This document shows, piece after piece, positions 16,394-23,207 of a DNA stretch of 24,506 nucleotides. The stretch covers positions 1 through 24,506 of the forward strand of contig CAZBWH010000047.1 of assembly GCA_964495595.1 (NCBI GenBank), in the 5' to 3' direction. A program made the translations under genes and the position numbers. This stretch comes from CALMFQ01 sp964495595 (GTDB lineage: Bacteria; Pseudomonadota; Gammaproteobacteria; Burkholderiales; SCOH01). Within the stretch, counting starts at the first letter, position 1. Each line of letters starts with the position of its first letter. Under the pieces are notes generated by a model. The model did not search any database and was not told the origin of the DNA. It saw only the letters and a program-made list of their open reading frames with translations.

Positions 16394-18572
16394 ATGCAAT
16401 CGCCGGGATGCTTGCCCGGTAGCCAATCGCAGCCTTGGGCGAAGGATTGGCCATTGTCGGAGCCGGGCTATCGGAAACTTTTCCGTTGGAAAGAACGATG
16501 ATCCGCCCCGCCGACGCAATGGTTTCCGGTCGATGTGCCACAATGATCCGGGTCATTTTCAGCGACCTCACCGCGGCATTGACCTGTTGCTCGCGTTCGA
16601 TATCCAGATGGCTGGTGGCCTCATCCAGAAAAAGAATTGCCGGGCGCTTGTACAAGGCTCGCGCCAGCAAGATGCGCTGCTTTTGCCCGCCCGACAGTAC
16701 CGTCCCCATATCGCCAACCAGCGTGTTGTAAGCCATTGGCATGGAGCAGATATCCGCATGGATGGCCGCGTTGCGCGCACACTCCTCCACCCATTCCGGA
16801 TCGGCATGCGGATCGAAGAAACTGATATTGTCGGCAATCGATCCGGCAAACAATACGTCATCCTGCAACACGGTTCCCACTATGCCGCGCAAGCGATCCA
16901 GGCCCATCTGCTTGACGCTGACACCGCCGATGCACACATCACCTTCGACCGGCGGCAAAATACCCAGCAGCACGTTGATCAATGTCGATTTGCCACAACC
17001 GGAGGGGCCGACAATCGCAACCGATTCCCCCGGCTCGATGGACAGACTCACGCCGTCCAGCACCCATGGCTCATGCTCGGAATAACGATAACGCAGATTG
17101 CTGACTTGCAAACCGGGCAACAAAGCCGCTCCGGTTTCGCTTGCAGCCAACCGCCCCTGCGTTGTTTCCGGCTCGCTGAGAACAATATCCGCCAGCCGCT
17201 CCCCCTGCAGTTGCAGCATTTTCAGCTCGAAAAACTTGTCGATCAACGCGCTGACACGGCTGCCGAACTGATCCTTGTAGGCATTGAACGCCATCAATAC
17301 ACCCACGCTGAAATTGCCGTCCATCACCAACCGCGCGCCCAGCCAGACGATCAGGATTTTCTCGATGCCGAACAGCAAGCCATTGAGCAGTTTGTAAAGC
17401 AACTGCAGTTTCTGCGTACGTAAATCGGCGTTGATCTGATCCACCACCAGGGTAAGCCAGGAAGAGCGCCGCTCGTCCTGCCGCTGAAACAGCTTGATCG
17501 CCCTTACGCCACGTACGGTTTCGAGAAAATGGCTCTGCTGCTTGGCGGCATGCACGATCTGCTCTTCGGTCGCGTCGCGCAACGGCCGGTACCAGGCCCA
17601 GCGGCCAAGCGCATACAGACACATGGCACCGATGGCAATCCACGCCAGCAGCGGGCTGTAGATGAACATCATTACCAGCGTGATAACCGTCATCAGACCA
17701 TCGAGGATGGCCTCCAGAAACGAAGTTGTCAGGGTTCTCTGAATCTGGTCGATGGCGCCGAAACGCGACACCACATCGCCCAGATGGCGCTTCTCGAAAT
17801 ATTGCACCGGCAAGCACACCAGATGGCTGAACACATTGGCACGCCACTGCAGGTTGAGCGTCGTCCCCATATACAGCAGCACCCAGGAACGGAGCAAGCC
17901 GACCGCCTCCTGCATCAGCATCAACAAGCCGAAGCCCAGCGCCAGCGTGGTCAACAAATCGCGGTCCGCCGACACGATCACGTTATCGATCACCCATTGC
18001 AAGAAAAAAGGGCTGAGCAGAGCAAAAACTTCCAGCGACAGCGCCAGCAGCAAGACCTGGGCAAACGAGCGATATAAGCCGCTAACCTTGCCCAGCAAAG
18101 CTGTCAGCCGAACCGGCTGCTTCTGCTGCTGCGGCTGGAACCCCGGATTGGGCCACAACTCCAGCGCAACACCGGTAAAGCAGCGCGACACTTCATCCAG
18201 CGACAAGGTGCGCAACCCCATTGCCGGATCGTGAATGGTCACGCTCTTGCCGCTTACCTGTTTCAGTACCACGAAATGGTTGAAATTCCAGTGCAATACG
18301 CAAGGCAGCCGCAACTGACCCAAGTCTTCCAGCTCCAGCTTGAGCGCGCGGGTGGCCAGCTCCATTTGCTGGGCAATATGCATCAACTGCGCCAGCGTTG
18401 CCCCCTTGAGCGACACCGGAAACCGGCCGCGCAGAGCGGCCAGATCGGTGCGATAGCCATGAAAACCGGCCACCATGCCAAGGCAGGCGAGGCCGCATTC
18501 AGTTGCCTCGGTTTGCAACAACAGCGGCAATTTGCTGCCAAACCCGAAGGACAAATCATCAAACAAAGACAT
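16383..18572 (-). CDS. Peptidase-containing ABC exporter (C39/CvaB-type bacteriocin transporter)
   Basis: 729 residues with three parts. The N-terminal C39 cysteine peptidase cuts double-glycine-type leaders; Gln20 and Cys26 lie in QTEATECGLACLGM, His99 in HWNFNHFVVL and Asp115 in IHDPAMG, so the catalytic set is complete. A six-helix membrane domain spans about residues 160-430. The C-terminal ATPase has Walker A GPSGCGKST (about 521), signature LSGGQKQR (about 626) and Walker B AILFLDEATS (about 644), then IIVAHRPETI. This is the colicin V/RaxB type rather than the NHLP-fused type. It lies 13 bp behind HlyD and overlaps TolC. The likely substrate is the leader peptide encoded at 21271-21528. 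Confidence 0.95.
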   Translation of the reverse strand: MSLFDDLSFGFGSKLPLLLQTEATECGLACLGMVAGFHGYRTDLAALRGRFPVSLKGATLAQLMHIAQQMELATRALKLELEDLGQLRLPCVLHWNFNHFVVLKQVSGKSVTIHDPAMGLRTLSLDEVSRCFTGVALELWPNPGFQPQQQKQPVRLTALLGKVSGLYRSFAQVLLLALSLEVFALLSPFFLQWVIDNVIVSADRDLLTTLALGFGLLMLMQEAVGLLRSWVLLYMGTTLNLQWRANVFSHLVCLPVQYFEKRHLGDVVSRFGAIDQIQRTLTTSFLEAILDGLMTVITLVMMFIYSPLLAWIAIGAMCLYALGRWAWYRPLRDATEEQIVHAAKQQSHFLETVRGVRAIKLFQRQDERRSSWLTLVVDQINADLRTQKLQLLYKLLNGLLFGIEKILIVWLGARLVMDGNFSVGVLMAFNAYKDQFGSRVSALIDKFFELKMLQLQGERLADIVLSEPETTQGRLAASETGAALLPGLQVSNLRYRYSEHEPWVLDGVSLSIEPGESVAIVGPSGCGKSTLINVLLGILPPVEGDVCIGGVSVKQMGLDRLRGIVGTVLQDDVLFAGSIADNISFFDPHADPEWVEECARNAAIHADICSMPMAYNTLVGDMGTVLSGGQKQRILLARALYKRPAILFLDEATSHLDIEREQQVNAAVRSLKMTRIIVAHRPETIASAGRIIVLSNGKVSDSPAPTMANPSPKAAIGYRASIPAIAYGV

Positions 18573-18585
18573 CGTATTTCTTCAA

Positions 18586-19839
18586 TCAAAGTTTGCCGGT
18601 CAGGCTATATAAAGGTTCCAGCACCCACTCATACAACCGGCGCGTATCCTGCAATACATCGGCCTCCAGCAACATGCCGGCCTGCAACGGCTGCGGCTTG
18701 CCATAGGCGCGAATCGACTGCCGTGCCAATTCGACGGTAATCCGGTAGACCGGCTCGCCACCGCCAGGCTGGCTGCCGGCCACGCCAGCCAGTTCCTGGC
18801 TGGGCAGCGCGGTGCGCGCCACCTGCAACACCCTGCCACGCGCATGGCCGAATTTCTGGTACGGGTACGCCTGATAGCGCAACAACACGGCGTCGCCCGG
18901 CTTGACAAAGCCCACTGCCCGGCTCGGCGCATACAAATGCGCCTGCATCCGCGCACCAACCGGCACTACGCTGATCAATGGCTTGCCAGGTTCGACGGTC
19001 TGCCCGACTTCCGCCACCCCAGCCGTCACCGTCCCCCCTTCGGGTGCCGTCACCAGCAAGCTTCGCTTGGCCTCGCTCTCGGCAAGCTCCTGGCTGGTGC
19101 CGGCAATGCTGCGCTCAATTGCGGCCAACTGGTTCTGGTGTTTCAGCGACAAGCCGCTCAATTCGTTGCGCTGCGCCGCCAGCTCACGGCCGACCGCAAT
19201 CCGTTCGCGCTCCAGCCCCTGCAGACGGGCGCGTTGATCCAGCAACTCTTCCTGCCGCTGCTGCACTTGCTCCCTGGCAATAAAATCCTGCGCCAGCAAG
19301 CCCTGATAACGCGCCAGTGTCTCTTCCGCCAGTTTCACCCGGCTACGCTGCCCGTCGATCTGCCCATCCAGCTTGGCTGCCTCGGCCTGCAGGCCATCGA
19401 TCTTGTGCGTCAGCGCCTCGCGCTCTTCCTGCTGCAGCAAGCGTGTTTTGCCAAGCTCATCCTGCAGGCTATGCTGACGGCTCTGCACCTGCCGGCTGAT
19501 ACTTGCCTGCACCTCGCCCTGATTGCCCTGCCGCTCGCTCGACAGCACATACAGCACCTCGCCACGCTGAACACGCTGCCCCTCCTGCACCCGCTTCTCC
19601 AGCACAACGCCTGGCTGCTGCGCATACACCTTCACCAAGCCGGCATCCGGCACCAGTTGCCCGGAGACCGTGCTGCGCTTGGTATAGGTCCCCCAGCAAA
19701 GGAACAAAACGACAATAGCTGCAAGCACAGCAGCCAAAGCGGTCAGAAAACTAAACGACAACGGCCGGATCAGGACAATCTCACCCAGCCAGCCGGTTTG
19801 TTTGGCGGCAATAGCGGCTGGACGGAATAACGTGCTCAC
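18586..19839 (-). CDS. HlyD-family periplasmic adaptor of a bacteriocin exporter
   Basis: 417 residues with one membrane helix near residues 28-50 (SFLTALAAVLAAIVVLFLCW), followed by SGQLVPDAGLVKVYAQQPGV as the start of the lipoyl half-motif. A long Gln/Glu/Arg-rich coiled coil covers about residues 110-255, and the second half-motif begins LLVTAPEGGTVTAG. The C-terminal beta-barrel region contains DAVLLRYQAYPYQKFG, typical of CvaA/RaxA and HlyD-type adaptors. It links the ABC exporter to TolC across the periplasm. Genes are tightly packed: the exporter starts 13 bp downstream, and the 80-residue membrane protein gene ends 36 bp upstream. Confidence 0.95.
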   Translation of the reverse strand: MSTLFRPAAIAAKQTGWLGEIVLIRPLSFSFLTALAAVLAAIVVLFLCWGTYTKRSTVSGQLVPDAGLVKVYAQQPGVVLEKRVQEGQRVQRGEVLYVLSSERQGNQGEVQASISRQVQSRQHSLQDELGKTRLLQQEEREALTHKIDGLQAEAAKLDGQIDGQRSRVKLAEETLARYQGLLAQDFIAREQVQQRQEELLDQRARLQGLERERIAVGRELAAQRNELSGLSLKHQNQLAAIERSIAGTSQELAESEAKRSLLVTAPEGGTVTAGVAEVGQTVEPGKPLISVVPVGARMQAHLYAPSRAVGFVKPGDAVLLRYQAYPYQKFGHARGRVLQVARTALPSQELAGVAGSQPGGGEPVYRITVELARQSIRAYGKPQPLQAGMLLEADVLQDTRRLYEWVLEPLYSLTGKL

Positions 19840-19875
19840 CGAACCTCCGATAGAAAAGCAAACATGCCCAAAAAA

Positions 19876-20118
19876 TCAGCCTTTATGATTCTCACGAATA
19901 AAAATCCACAAGATCCAGCAAACCAGCACATACACGATAAGCGCGCCAATTATTAAAGGCGCATCAAAGCCGGCCCCATCACTACCAAAAATCACATATA
20001 ACTCGGCAAAAAAGAATACGAGGCAATTCCGCAACCAAAGGCCAAAACGGCTCATGCCCGCCTTGACCCTACGCCCCTCTTCTTTTGCAACGATACAGTC
20101 ACTTAGTTTTTTAAGCAT
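19876..20118 (-). CDS. Small membrane protein, 80 residues (immunity candidate)
   Basis: Begins MLKKLSDCIVAKEEGRRVKA, a polar, basic N-terminus. It has two hydrophobic segments, WLRNCLVFFFAELYVIFG and APLIIGALIVYVLVCWILWI, and a basic end (FIRENHKG). The topology suggests an inner-membrane hairpin with both ends in the cytoplasm. No ribosome site stands out at 20118; an internal Met at residue 22 is an alternative start. I do not recognise the family. Position in the operon, immediately ahead of the export genes and after two other small membrane proteins, makes self-immunity or a transport accessory role plausible. Base composition is AT-richer than the export genes. Confidence 0.65.
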   Translation of the reverse strand: MLKKLSDCIVAKEEGRRVKAGMSRFGLWLRNCLVFFFAELYVIFGSDGAGFDAPLIIGALIVYVLVCWILWIFIRENHKG

Positions 20119-20169
20119 TCAAAAAATCGGCGGTAGCAGCCAGATTAATAATCGAATCGGAAATCTTAC

Positions 20170-20382
20170 CTATCCGGTGATATCCGTGTCATGGCTGTAA
20201 TTGGCTGTTTTTCGGGAGCAAACAAGCTCAGCAAGAACGATAAGAACATAATAAACAGCGGTGCTTCCCGCTAAATCTGCAAAAGACATGCTGACATCAA
20301 ACAAGAAACCTAACAATACAGCAACAGCCGTAGCCACGGCGGCTTGTAAAAAGCATTTCAGAAAAATAGCAACCATGTCCAT
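20170..20382 (-). CDS. Small membrane protein, 70 residues
   Basis: ATG at 20382 follows the stop of the preceding 44-codon frame with no gap, and AGAGGA lies just upstream. The product begins MDMVAIFLKCFLQAAVATAV and has two hydrophobic stretches: residues about 3-27 and about 36-54 (LAGSTAVYYVLIVLAELV). The C-terminal tail is polar (CSRKTANYSHDTDITG). No leader-peptide motif is present, so it is not a classical double-glycine bacteriocin. I do not recognise the family; immunity protein or membrane partner of the export system are both possible. Confidence 0.68.
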   Translation of the reverse strand: MDMVAIFLKCFLQAAVATAVAVLLGFLFDVSMSFADLAGSTAVYYVLIVLAELVCSRKTANYSHDTDITG

Positions 20383-20517
20383 TTATCCTCTAACCATGAA
20401 ACAAGCCGCCATAATAACGCCAACAACTCCAATCACAGCAAGAATATTATGCCCAGCGCTCTTGCCACCCATTGCAGCCAAAGACAGTATCACGAAGAAA
20501 AGCAAAACTGCCTGCAC
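20383..20517 (-). CDS. Predicted 44-residue membrane peptide (GTG start)
   Basis: From GTG at 20517 the minus strand encodes 44 residues ending at TAA 20383-20385, directly next to the ATG of the 70-residue gene. The sequence starts MQAVLLFFVILSLAAM, then GGKSAGHNILAVIGVVGVIM and AACFMVRG: two hydrophobic helices joined by a short Gly/Ser/Lys loop. GGGAT lies about 5 bases upstream of GTG. An ATG inside the frame (20475) would leave only a 30-residue single-helix peptide. The GG in the middle is preceded by a hydrophobic stretch, unlike an amphipathic export leader. It could be a bacteriocin-like, toxin-like or immunity peptide; the function is unknown. Confidence 0.5.
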   Translation of the reverse strand: MQAVLLFFVILSLAAMGGKSAGHNILAVIGVVGVIMAACFMVRG

Positions 20518-20553
20518 ATTCTATCCCATATTTTTCTTTACCAAGGATTACGG

Positions 20554-21096
20554 TTACACACCAGAAAAAACAAAAGAAATGGCCCCAGGAATATTTTGCA
20601 ACGAATGCATGGCAGCAACGCCCCAAAAAGCCACCTTCCTGCCCGAGTGGCGAACAAGCACCAAATAGGAAAGCGACATCGTATAAAAAGCAGGGAACAC
20701 AATTATTCCCCATGCAGGGTTTACAATGGCATGAAGAATCGCAAAAAAGCCAGCAGATATAATTGCGACCATACCCTTACCATCAAGAGCAAAGCCAATT
20801 ATCCTTATCAATCTTGCCATAATGTAAGTTTCAACAATAGGCGAGGCAATCAACACCAGGAAAATAGTGGCAGCCTTCCCACCAGGGGAATAATTGACAC
20901 CAAATGGAGAGCCGGAAAAATCGCCCCCGGACAACTGCACAAACATAGCCAGCAACCCAGACAACGCGGTATTTACCAATGCCACGCGGAGAACATAAAA
21001 GCCGGGGCGCCCCCCCACATCCGTCATTATTGCCAAGCAAATACTGCAGATAGCCCTCACAGCCTTGTCTGCAACAGGAATATTCAAACGCAACAT
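20554..21096 (-). CDS. CPBP (Abi/CAAX-type) intramembrane protease homologue
   Basis: 180 residues, mostly hydrophobic. CPBP hallmarks are visible: motif 1 at SPIVETYIMAR with Glu89 and Thr where the second Glu usually stands, motif 2 FAILH with His122, and motif 3 HSLQN with His164 and Asn168. The Arg of motif 1 is displaced by one residue. The N-terminus is short for the family, and no ribosome site is clear at 21096, so the true start is uncertain. CPBP proteins in bacteriocin clusters are known as immunity or maturation proteins. Here it follows the precursor gene by 174 bp and precedes three small membrane protein genes. Activity is likely but not certain given the variant motif. Confidence 0.7.
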   Translation of the reverse strand: MLRLNIPVADKAVRAICSICLAIMTDVGGRPGFYVLRVALVNTALSGLLAMFVQLSGGDFSGSPFGVNYSPGGKAATIFLVLIASPIVETYIMARLIRIIGFALDGKGMVAIISAGFFAILHAIVNPAWGIIVFPAFYTMSLSYLVLVRHSGRKVAFWGVAAMHSLQNIPGAISFVFSGV

Positions 21097-21240
21097 GTAA
21101 AATTGAAGACCAAAAATCTACTTATTAAAATAGGCGGCTTCAGCCGAATTAGAAATAAAAACCGCACCCATTAACAATATCGACACACATTTTCAACCGC
21201 AAACACAGCGACAAAACAGCTTGCCACAAGGACAGATCAG

Positions 21241-21265
21241 GCTCATGGCAAGCATTGTCATGAGC
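21241..21265 (-). promoter_or_regulatory. Stem-loop just after the precursor gene
   Basis: GCTCATG (21241-21247) and CATGAGC (21259-21265) pair with an 11-base loop, starting 5 bases after the precursor stop on the minus strand. No T-run follows. It may be a partial terminator or an mRNA-stability hairpin that lets the precursor be made in excess over the downstream genes; this is inferred from position. The remaining bases of 21097-21270 show no convincing gene. Confidence 0.4.
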
Positions 21266-21270
21266 GATAA

Positions 21271-21528
21271 TTACCAGCGCCGAACTACGCTATTGTAATT
21301 ATAGCTGTATCCGGTAATAGGTGGCAGCGGCGAACATTGAGAGCCAGTATCAATATACCCCCTTTGCATAACCTGATCTATCTGCCGATTCATCTGATAT
21401 GTTTGATATCTTTCCACCCCCCAATTCCATGCCGCATCAACCCCTTTACCTACCACGGCCCCCATAAGCCAATCCAGCCAACCGCAACCTGAAACACAAG
21501 AAATTTCTTGCTCCGATAGTGCACGCAT
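21271..21528 (-). CDS. Bacteriocin/microcin-like precursor with double-glycine-type leader (Cys at -1)
   Basis: ATG at 21528 follows GGAGGTAA by 6 bases; a longer frame to 21699 lacks such a site. The 85-residue product starts MRALSEQEISCVSGC, which aligns residue for residue with the 15-residue colicin V leader (MRTLTLNELDSVSGG), keeping Leu-12, Glu-8, Ile-7, Val-4 and Gly-2. The -1 residue is Cys instead of Gly, codon TGC, one base from GGC. The mature part would start GWLDWLMGAVVGKGVDAAWN, continue with a polar Gln/Arg-rich centre (ERYQTYQMNRQIDQVMQR) and end in a Pro/Tyr/Asn-rich tail (YSYNYNSVVRRW). It holds one further Cys. I infer a class II-like secreted peptide served by the C39 exporter downstream; I do not recognise the mature sequence. 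Confidence 0.75.
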   Translation of the reverse strand: MRALSEQEISCVSGCGWLDWLMGAVVGKGVDAAWNWGVERYQTYQMNRQIDQVMQRGYIDTGSQCSPLPPITGYSYNYNSVVRRW

Positions 21529-21730
21529 AAAGTTTACCTCCGTTATTTTGATAAACACCACCAAATAACAATCAAGGCCAATATTGCCACCCCTATATCG
21601 CAAGCACATCAACAGATAAGTGGCATGCTTAACACTTACCCACGCATTGATATAAGGAAGAATATTTTTCCAAAATTGTGTAACTATTTTATTTGGCATT
21701 CATAGCCATATCCATCACCCACCCAGAGTA

Positions 21731-21759
21731 TTGACACCGACTCATTTATCCGATAAAAA
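21731..21759 (+). promoter_or_regulatory. Candidate promoter of the LuxR-type gene
   Basis: TTGACA (21731-21736) followed by 17 bases and TAAAAA (21754-21759), a fair -10, lies about 50 bases upstream of the LuxR-type start. The 288-bp divergent interval 21529-21816 is AT-rich and must also hold the promoter for the precursor operon, which I could not place. No gene was seen in it. Confidence 0.4.
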
Positions 21760-21816
21760 TATTCCATAGGCATACACATACAAATAAAACAAATCAATAA
21801 TATTCTGGAGTTCAAT

Positions 21817-22557
21817 ATGGGAAATATGGCAAATCTGCCGCTGGCCAGCTTGGCGGCAGTCAACAATGAAAGAAGCCTGCGCGGCTGGTTGCGTTATGAA
21901 TTGCGGCCGGTATTTCCGCATCAATGCTGCGTATTGAGCGTGGCGATGTCGGGAGAAAACGGGGTGGAGAGCAGGCTGATTGCGGTGGATTTCCCGGCGG
22001 CAGCGTTGCGATCGATTCTCAGTGCCGGCGGCGGTATCGATACGCCGGTGGTGCGCCGCTGGCTGCAACAGCGCACGCCGCAACGGTTCGACGCCGACCG
22101 GCCGTGGGCAGGCATCTGCGAAGCCTGGTTGGGTAAATTTCGCCATTTCGGCATGTGCAATACTGCGGCGCATGGCGATTACGACGAGGCCAGGGGGTGT
22201 ACCTGCTATTTCAGTTTTCTCAATGTGCCGGATATCGCGGCCCCCGGTCTTGGGCCGGCCTTGCTGGCGCTGCAACAGCCGTTGGCGGGGACGCTGCAAC
22301 GTCTGCTGCGTCCGGCAGCCCGACCAGCCGCCGAGCCGGCCGGCTTGACCGAGCGGGAACAGCAAATTGGCCATTGGGTGGCGCAGGGCAAAAGCAACTG
22401 GGAAATCGCCGCAATCCTCGGCATCAGTGAAAACACCGTCAAGACCCATGTCGCCAACCTGTTGCGCAAGCAGGGGCTGACTTCCCGCGCCGACTTGAAG
22501 CAGCAGGAATGGCCGCAGAACTGCAATGCGGCCCAGCCAGCAGCGCTGGCTGTTTGA
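21817..22557 (+). CDS. LuxR-type transcription regulator, EpsA-like
   Basis: ATG at 21817 has CTGGAG 6 bases upstream. The 246-residue product has an N-terminal sensor-like domain (about residues 1-165) and a LuxR-type helix-turn-helix, about residues 175-227. The latter shows LTEREQQIGHWVAQGKSNWE, IAAILGISENTVKTHVANLL and RKQGLTSRADL. The layout and the N-domain (RSLRGWLRYELRPVFPHQCC, then GDYDEARGCTCYFSF) resemble the EpsA regulators associated with exopolysaccharide and exosortase loci in betaproteobacteria. No acyl-homoserine-lactone domain was recognised. It is transcribed divergently from the bacteriocin-like operon and upstream of hvfA, so either could be a target. Base composition is GC-rich, unlike the operon's small genes. 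Confidence 0.82.
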   Translation: MGNMANLPLASLAAVNNERSLRGWLRYELRPVFPHQCCVLSVAMSGENGVESRLIAVDFPAAALRSILSAGGGIDTPVVRRWLQQRTPQRFDADRPWAGICEAWLGKFRHFGMCNTAAHGDYDEARGCTCYFSFLNVPDIAAPGLGPALLALQQPLAGTLQRLLRPAARPAAEPAGLTEREQQIGHWVAQGKSNWEIAAILGISENTVKTHVANLLRKQGLTSRADLKQQEWPQNCNAAQPAALAV

Positions 22558-22782
22558 TTGCCCGGCCAGGCCGATGTAGCTGCTCCGGCCGCAACGGCTG
22601 TCTGCATCGCCATATATTTCACCACGCCGTGTAAGAACTTCATTCCTTCCAAGACCAACGCACAGACAGTTGCATCCAAATCATTTCCGGCTGCGTATAA
22701 AGTACTGTCTGCGGCCGCATGTGCTGCTGCACGATTCTTTGACGGGATTCGTCCCACAATCTTGAAAATGGAGATACACAAC

Positions 22783-22977
22783 ATGGCAAACCTGAAAACC
22801 CTCGTGTCCGCATCGCTGACTGCCGGTCTGCTGAGCGCTGGCATCGCTCACGCCGCCGATGGCAATCCGTTCCAGTCGCAGCAGCTCGAATCCGGTTTCC
22901 TGCTGGCCGCCAACGACAAGATGCCGGAAGGCAAGTGCGGCGCCAGCAAGATGAAAAAATCCGCTCCGCAAAGCTGA
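22783..22977 (+). CDS. hvfA: HvfA-family RiPP metallophore precursor, single EGKCG motif
   Basis: 64 residues from ATG at 22783, chosen because GGAG lies about 9 bases upstream and the frame before it has no function. The signal peptide MANLKTLVSASLTAGLLSAG ends near AHA before ADGNPF. The mature part has the family order NPFQSQQLESGFLLAANDKM, then PEGKCGASKMKKSAPQS. Known HvfA peptides carry EGKCG motifs whose Cys is modified by the MNIO enzyme HvfB with HvfC, giving a copper-binding product; here only one EGKCG remains. The next gene is a truncated hvfB, and no hvfC is visible. The 22558-22782 interval before it holds no gene that I can support, only a small GGGA-TTCG-TCCC hairpin at 22744-22755. 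Confidence 0.78.
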   Translation: MANLKTLVSASLTAGLLSAGIAHAADGNPFQSQQLESGFLLAANDKMPEGKCGASKMKKSAPQS

Positions 22978-22982
22978 TATCG

Positions 22983-23207
22983 ATGAAGCACGCATCCGTG
23001 TTCCAGCCATCCCCCGGCCTGGCCGGCCTCGGCCTGCGGCGCGCGTTGATCGACGCCCTGCTGGCAGCGCCGGCCGGCGAGGTCGATTTCCTCGAACTGG
23101 CGCCGGAAAACTGGCTGGGCATGGGCGGCAGCTGCCACCGGCGCTTCGATGCGCTGGCGGAGCGTTACTCGCTGATGTGCCACGGGCTGTCGCTTTCGCT
23201 CGGCGGC
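22983..23207 (+). pseudogene. hvfB: MNIO (DUF692) enzyme HvfB, 3' truncated
   Basis: From ATG at 22983, five bases after hvfA, the frame matches the start of HvfB: GLAGLGLRRALIDALLAAPA, EVDFLELAPENWLGMGGSCH and ERYSLMCHGLSLSLGG. These regions include the DFLE and APENW motifs of the TIM-barrel enzyme. After LSLGG, about residue 75 of the 270-300 usual, the family signal stops. The frame runs on to 23531 as low-complexity sequence (many Pro, Thr, Ala) that is the shadow of the following TPR gene. The later metal-binding residues are therefore missing, and the protein cannot be a working MNIO enzyme. The cause looks like a deletion that joined hvfB to another gene. Confidence 0.8.

Noticed and set aside
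20554..21096. CPBP protein as the sorting protease (MrtJ) for the JDVT-CTERM-like protein at the left end
   Set aside because: It is 19 kb away and embedded in the peptide export operon, and its motif 1 is variant; the link is not supported.
20449..21174. 241-codon plus-strand frame across the CPBP region
   Set aside because: Its Asn/His/Lys/Gln-rich product has no motif and is antisense to the CPBP gene with its conserved Glu/His/Asn motifs.
21193..21261. 22-residue Cys-rich peptide frame (five Cys) on the minus strand after the precursor
   Set aside because: It has no ribosome site, overlaps the stem-loop, and is short enough to be chance; the CPCGK pattern recalls SEC-C zinc motifs but is far too short.
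21529..21699. 57-codon upstream extension of the precursor frame
   Set aside because: The start at 21528 has a near-perfect Shine-Dalgarno and gives a canonical leader position by position; the extension would bury the leader.
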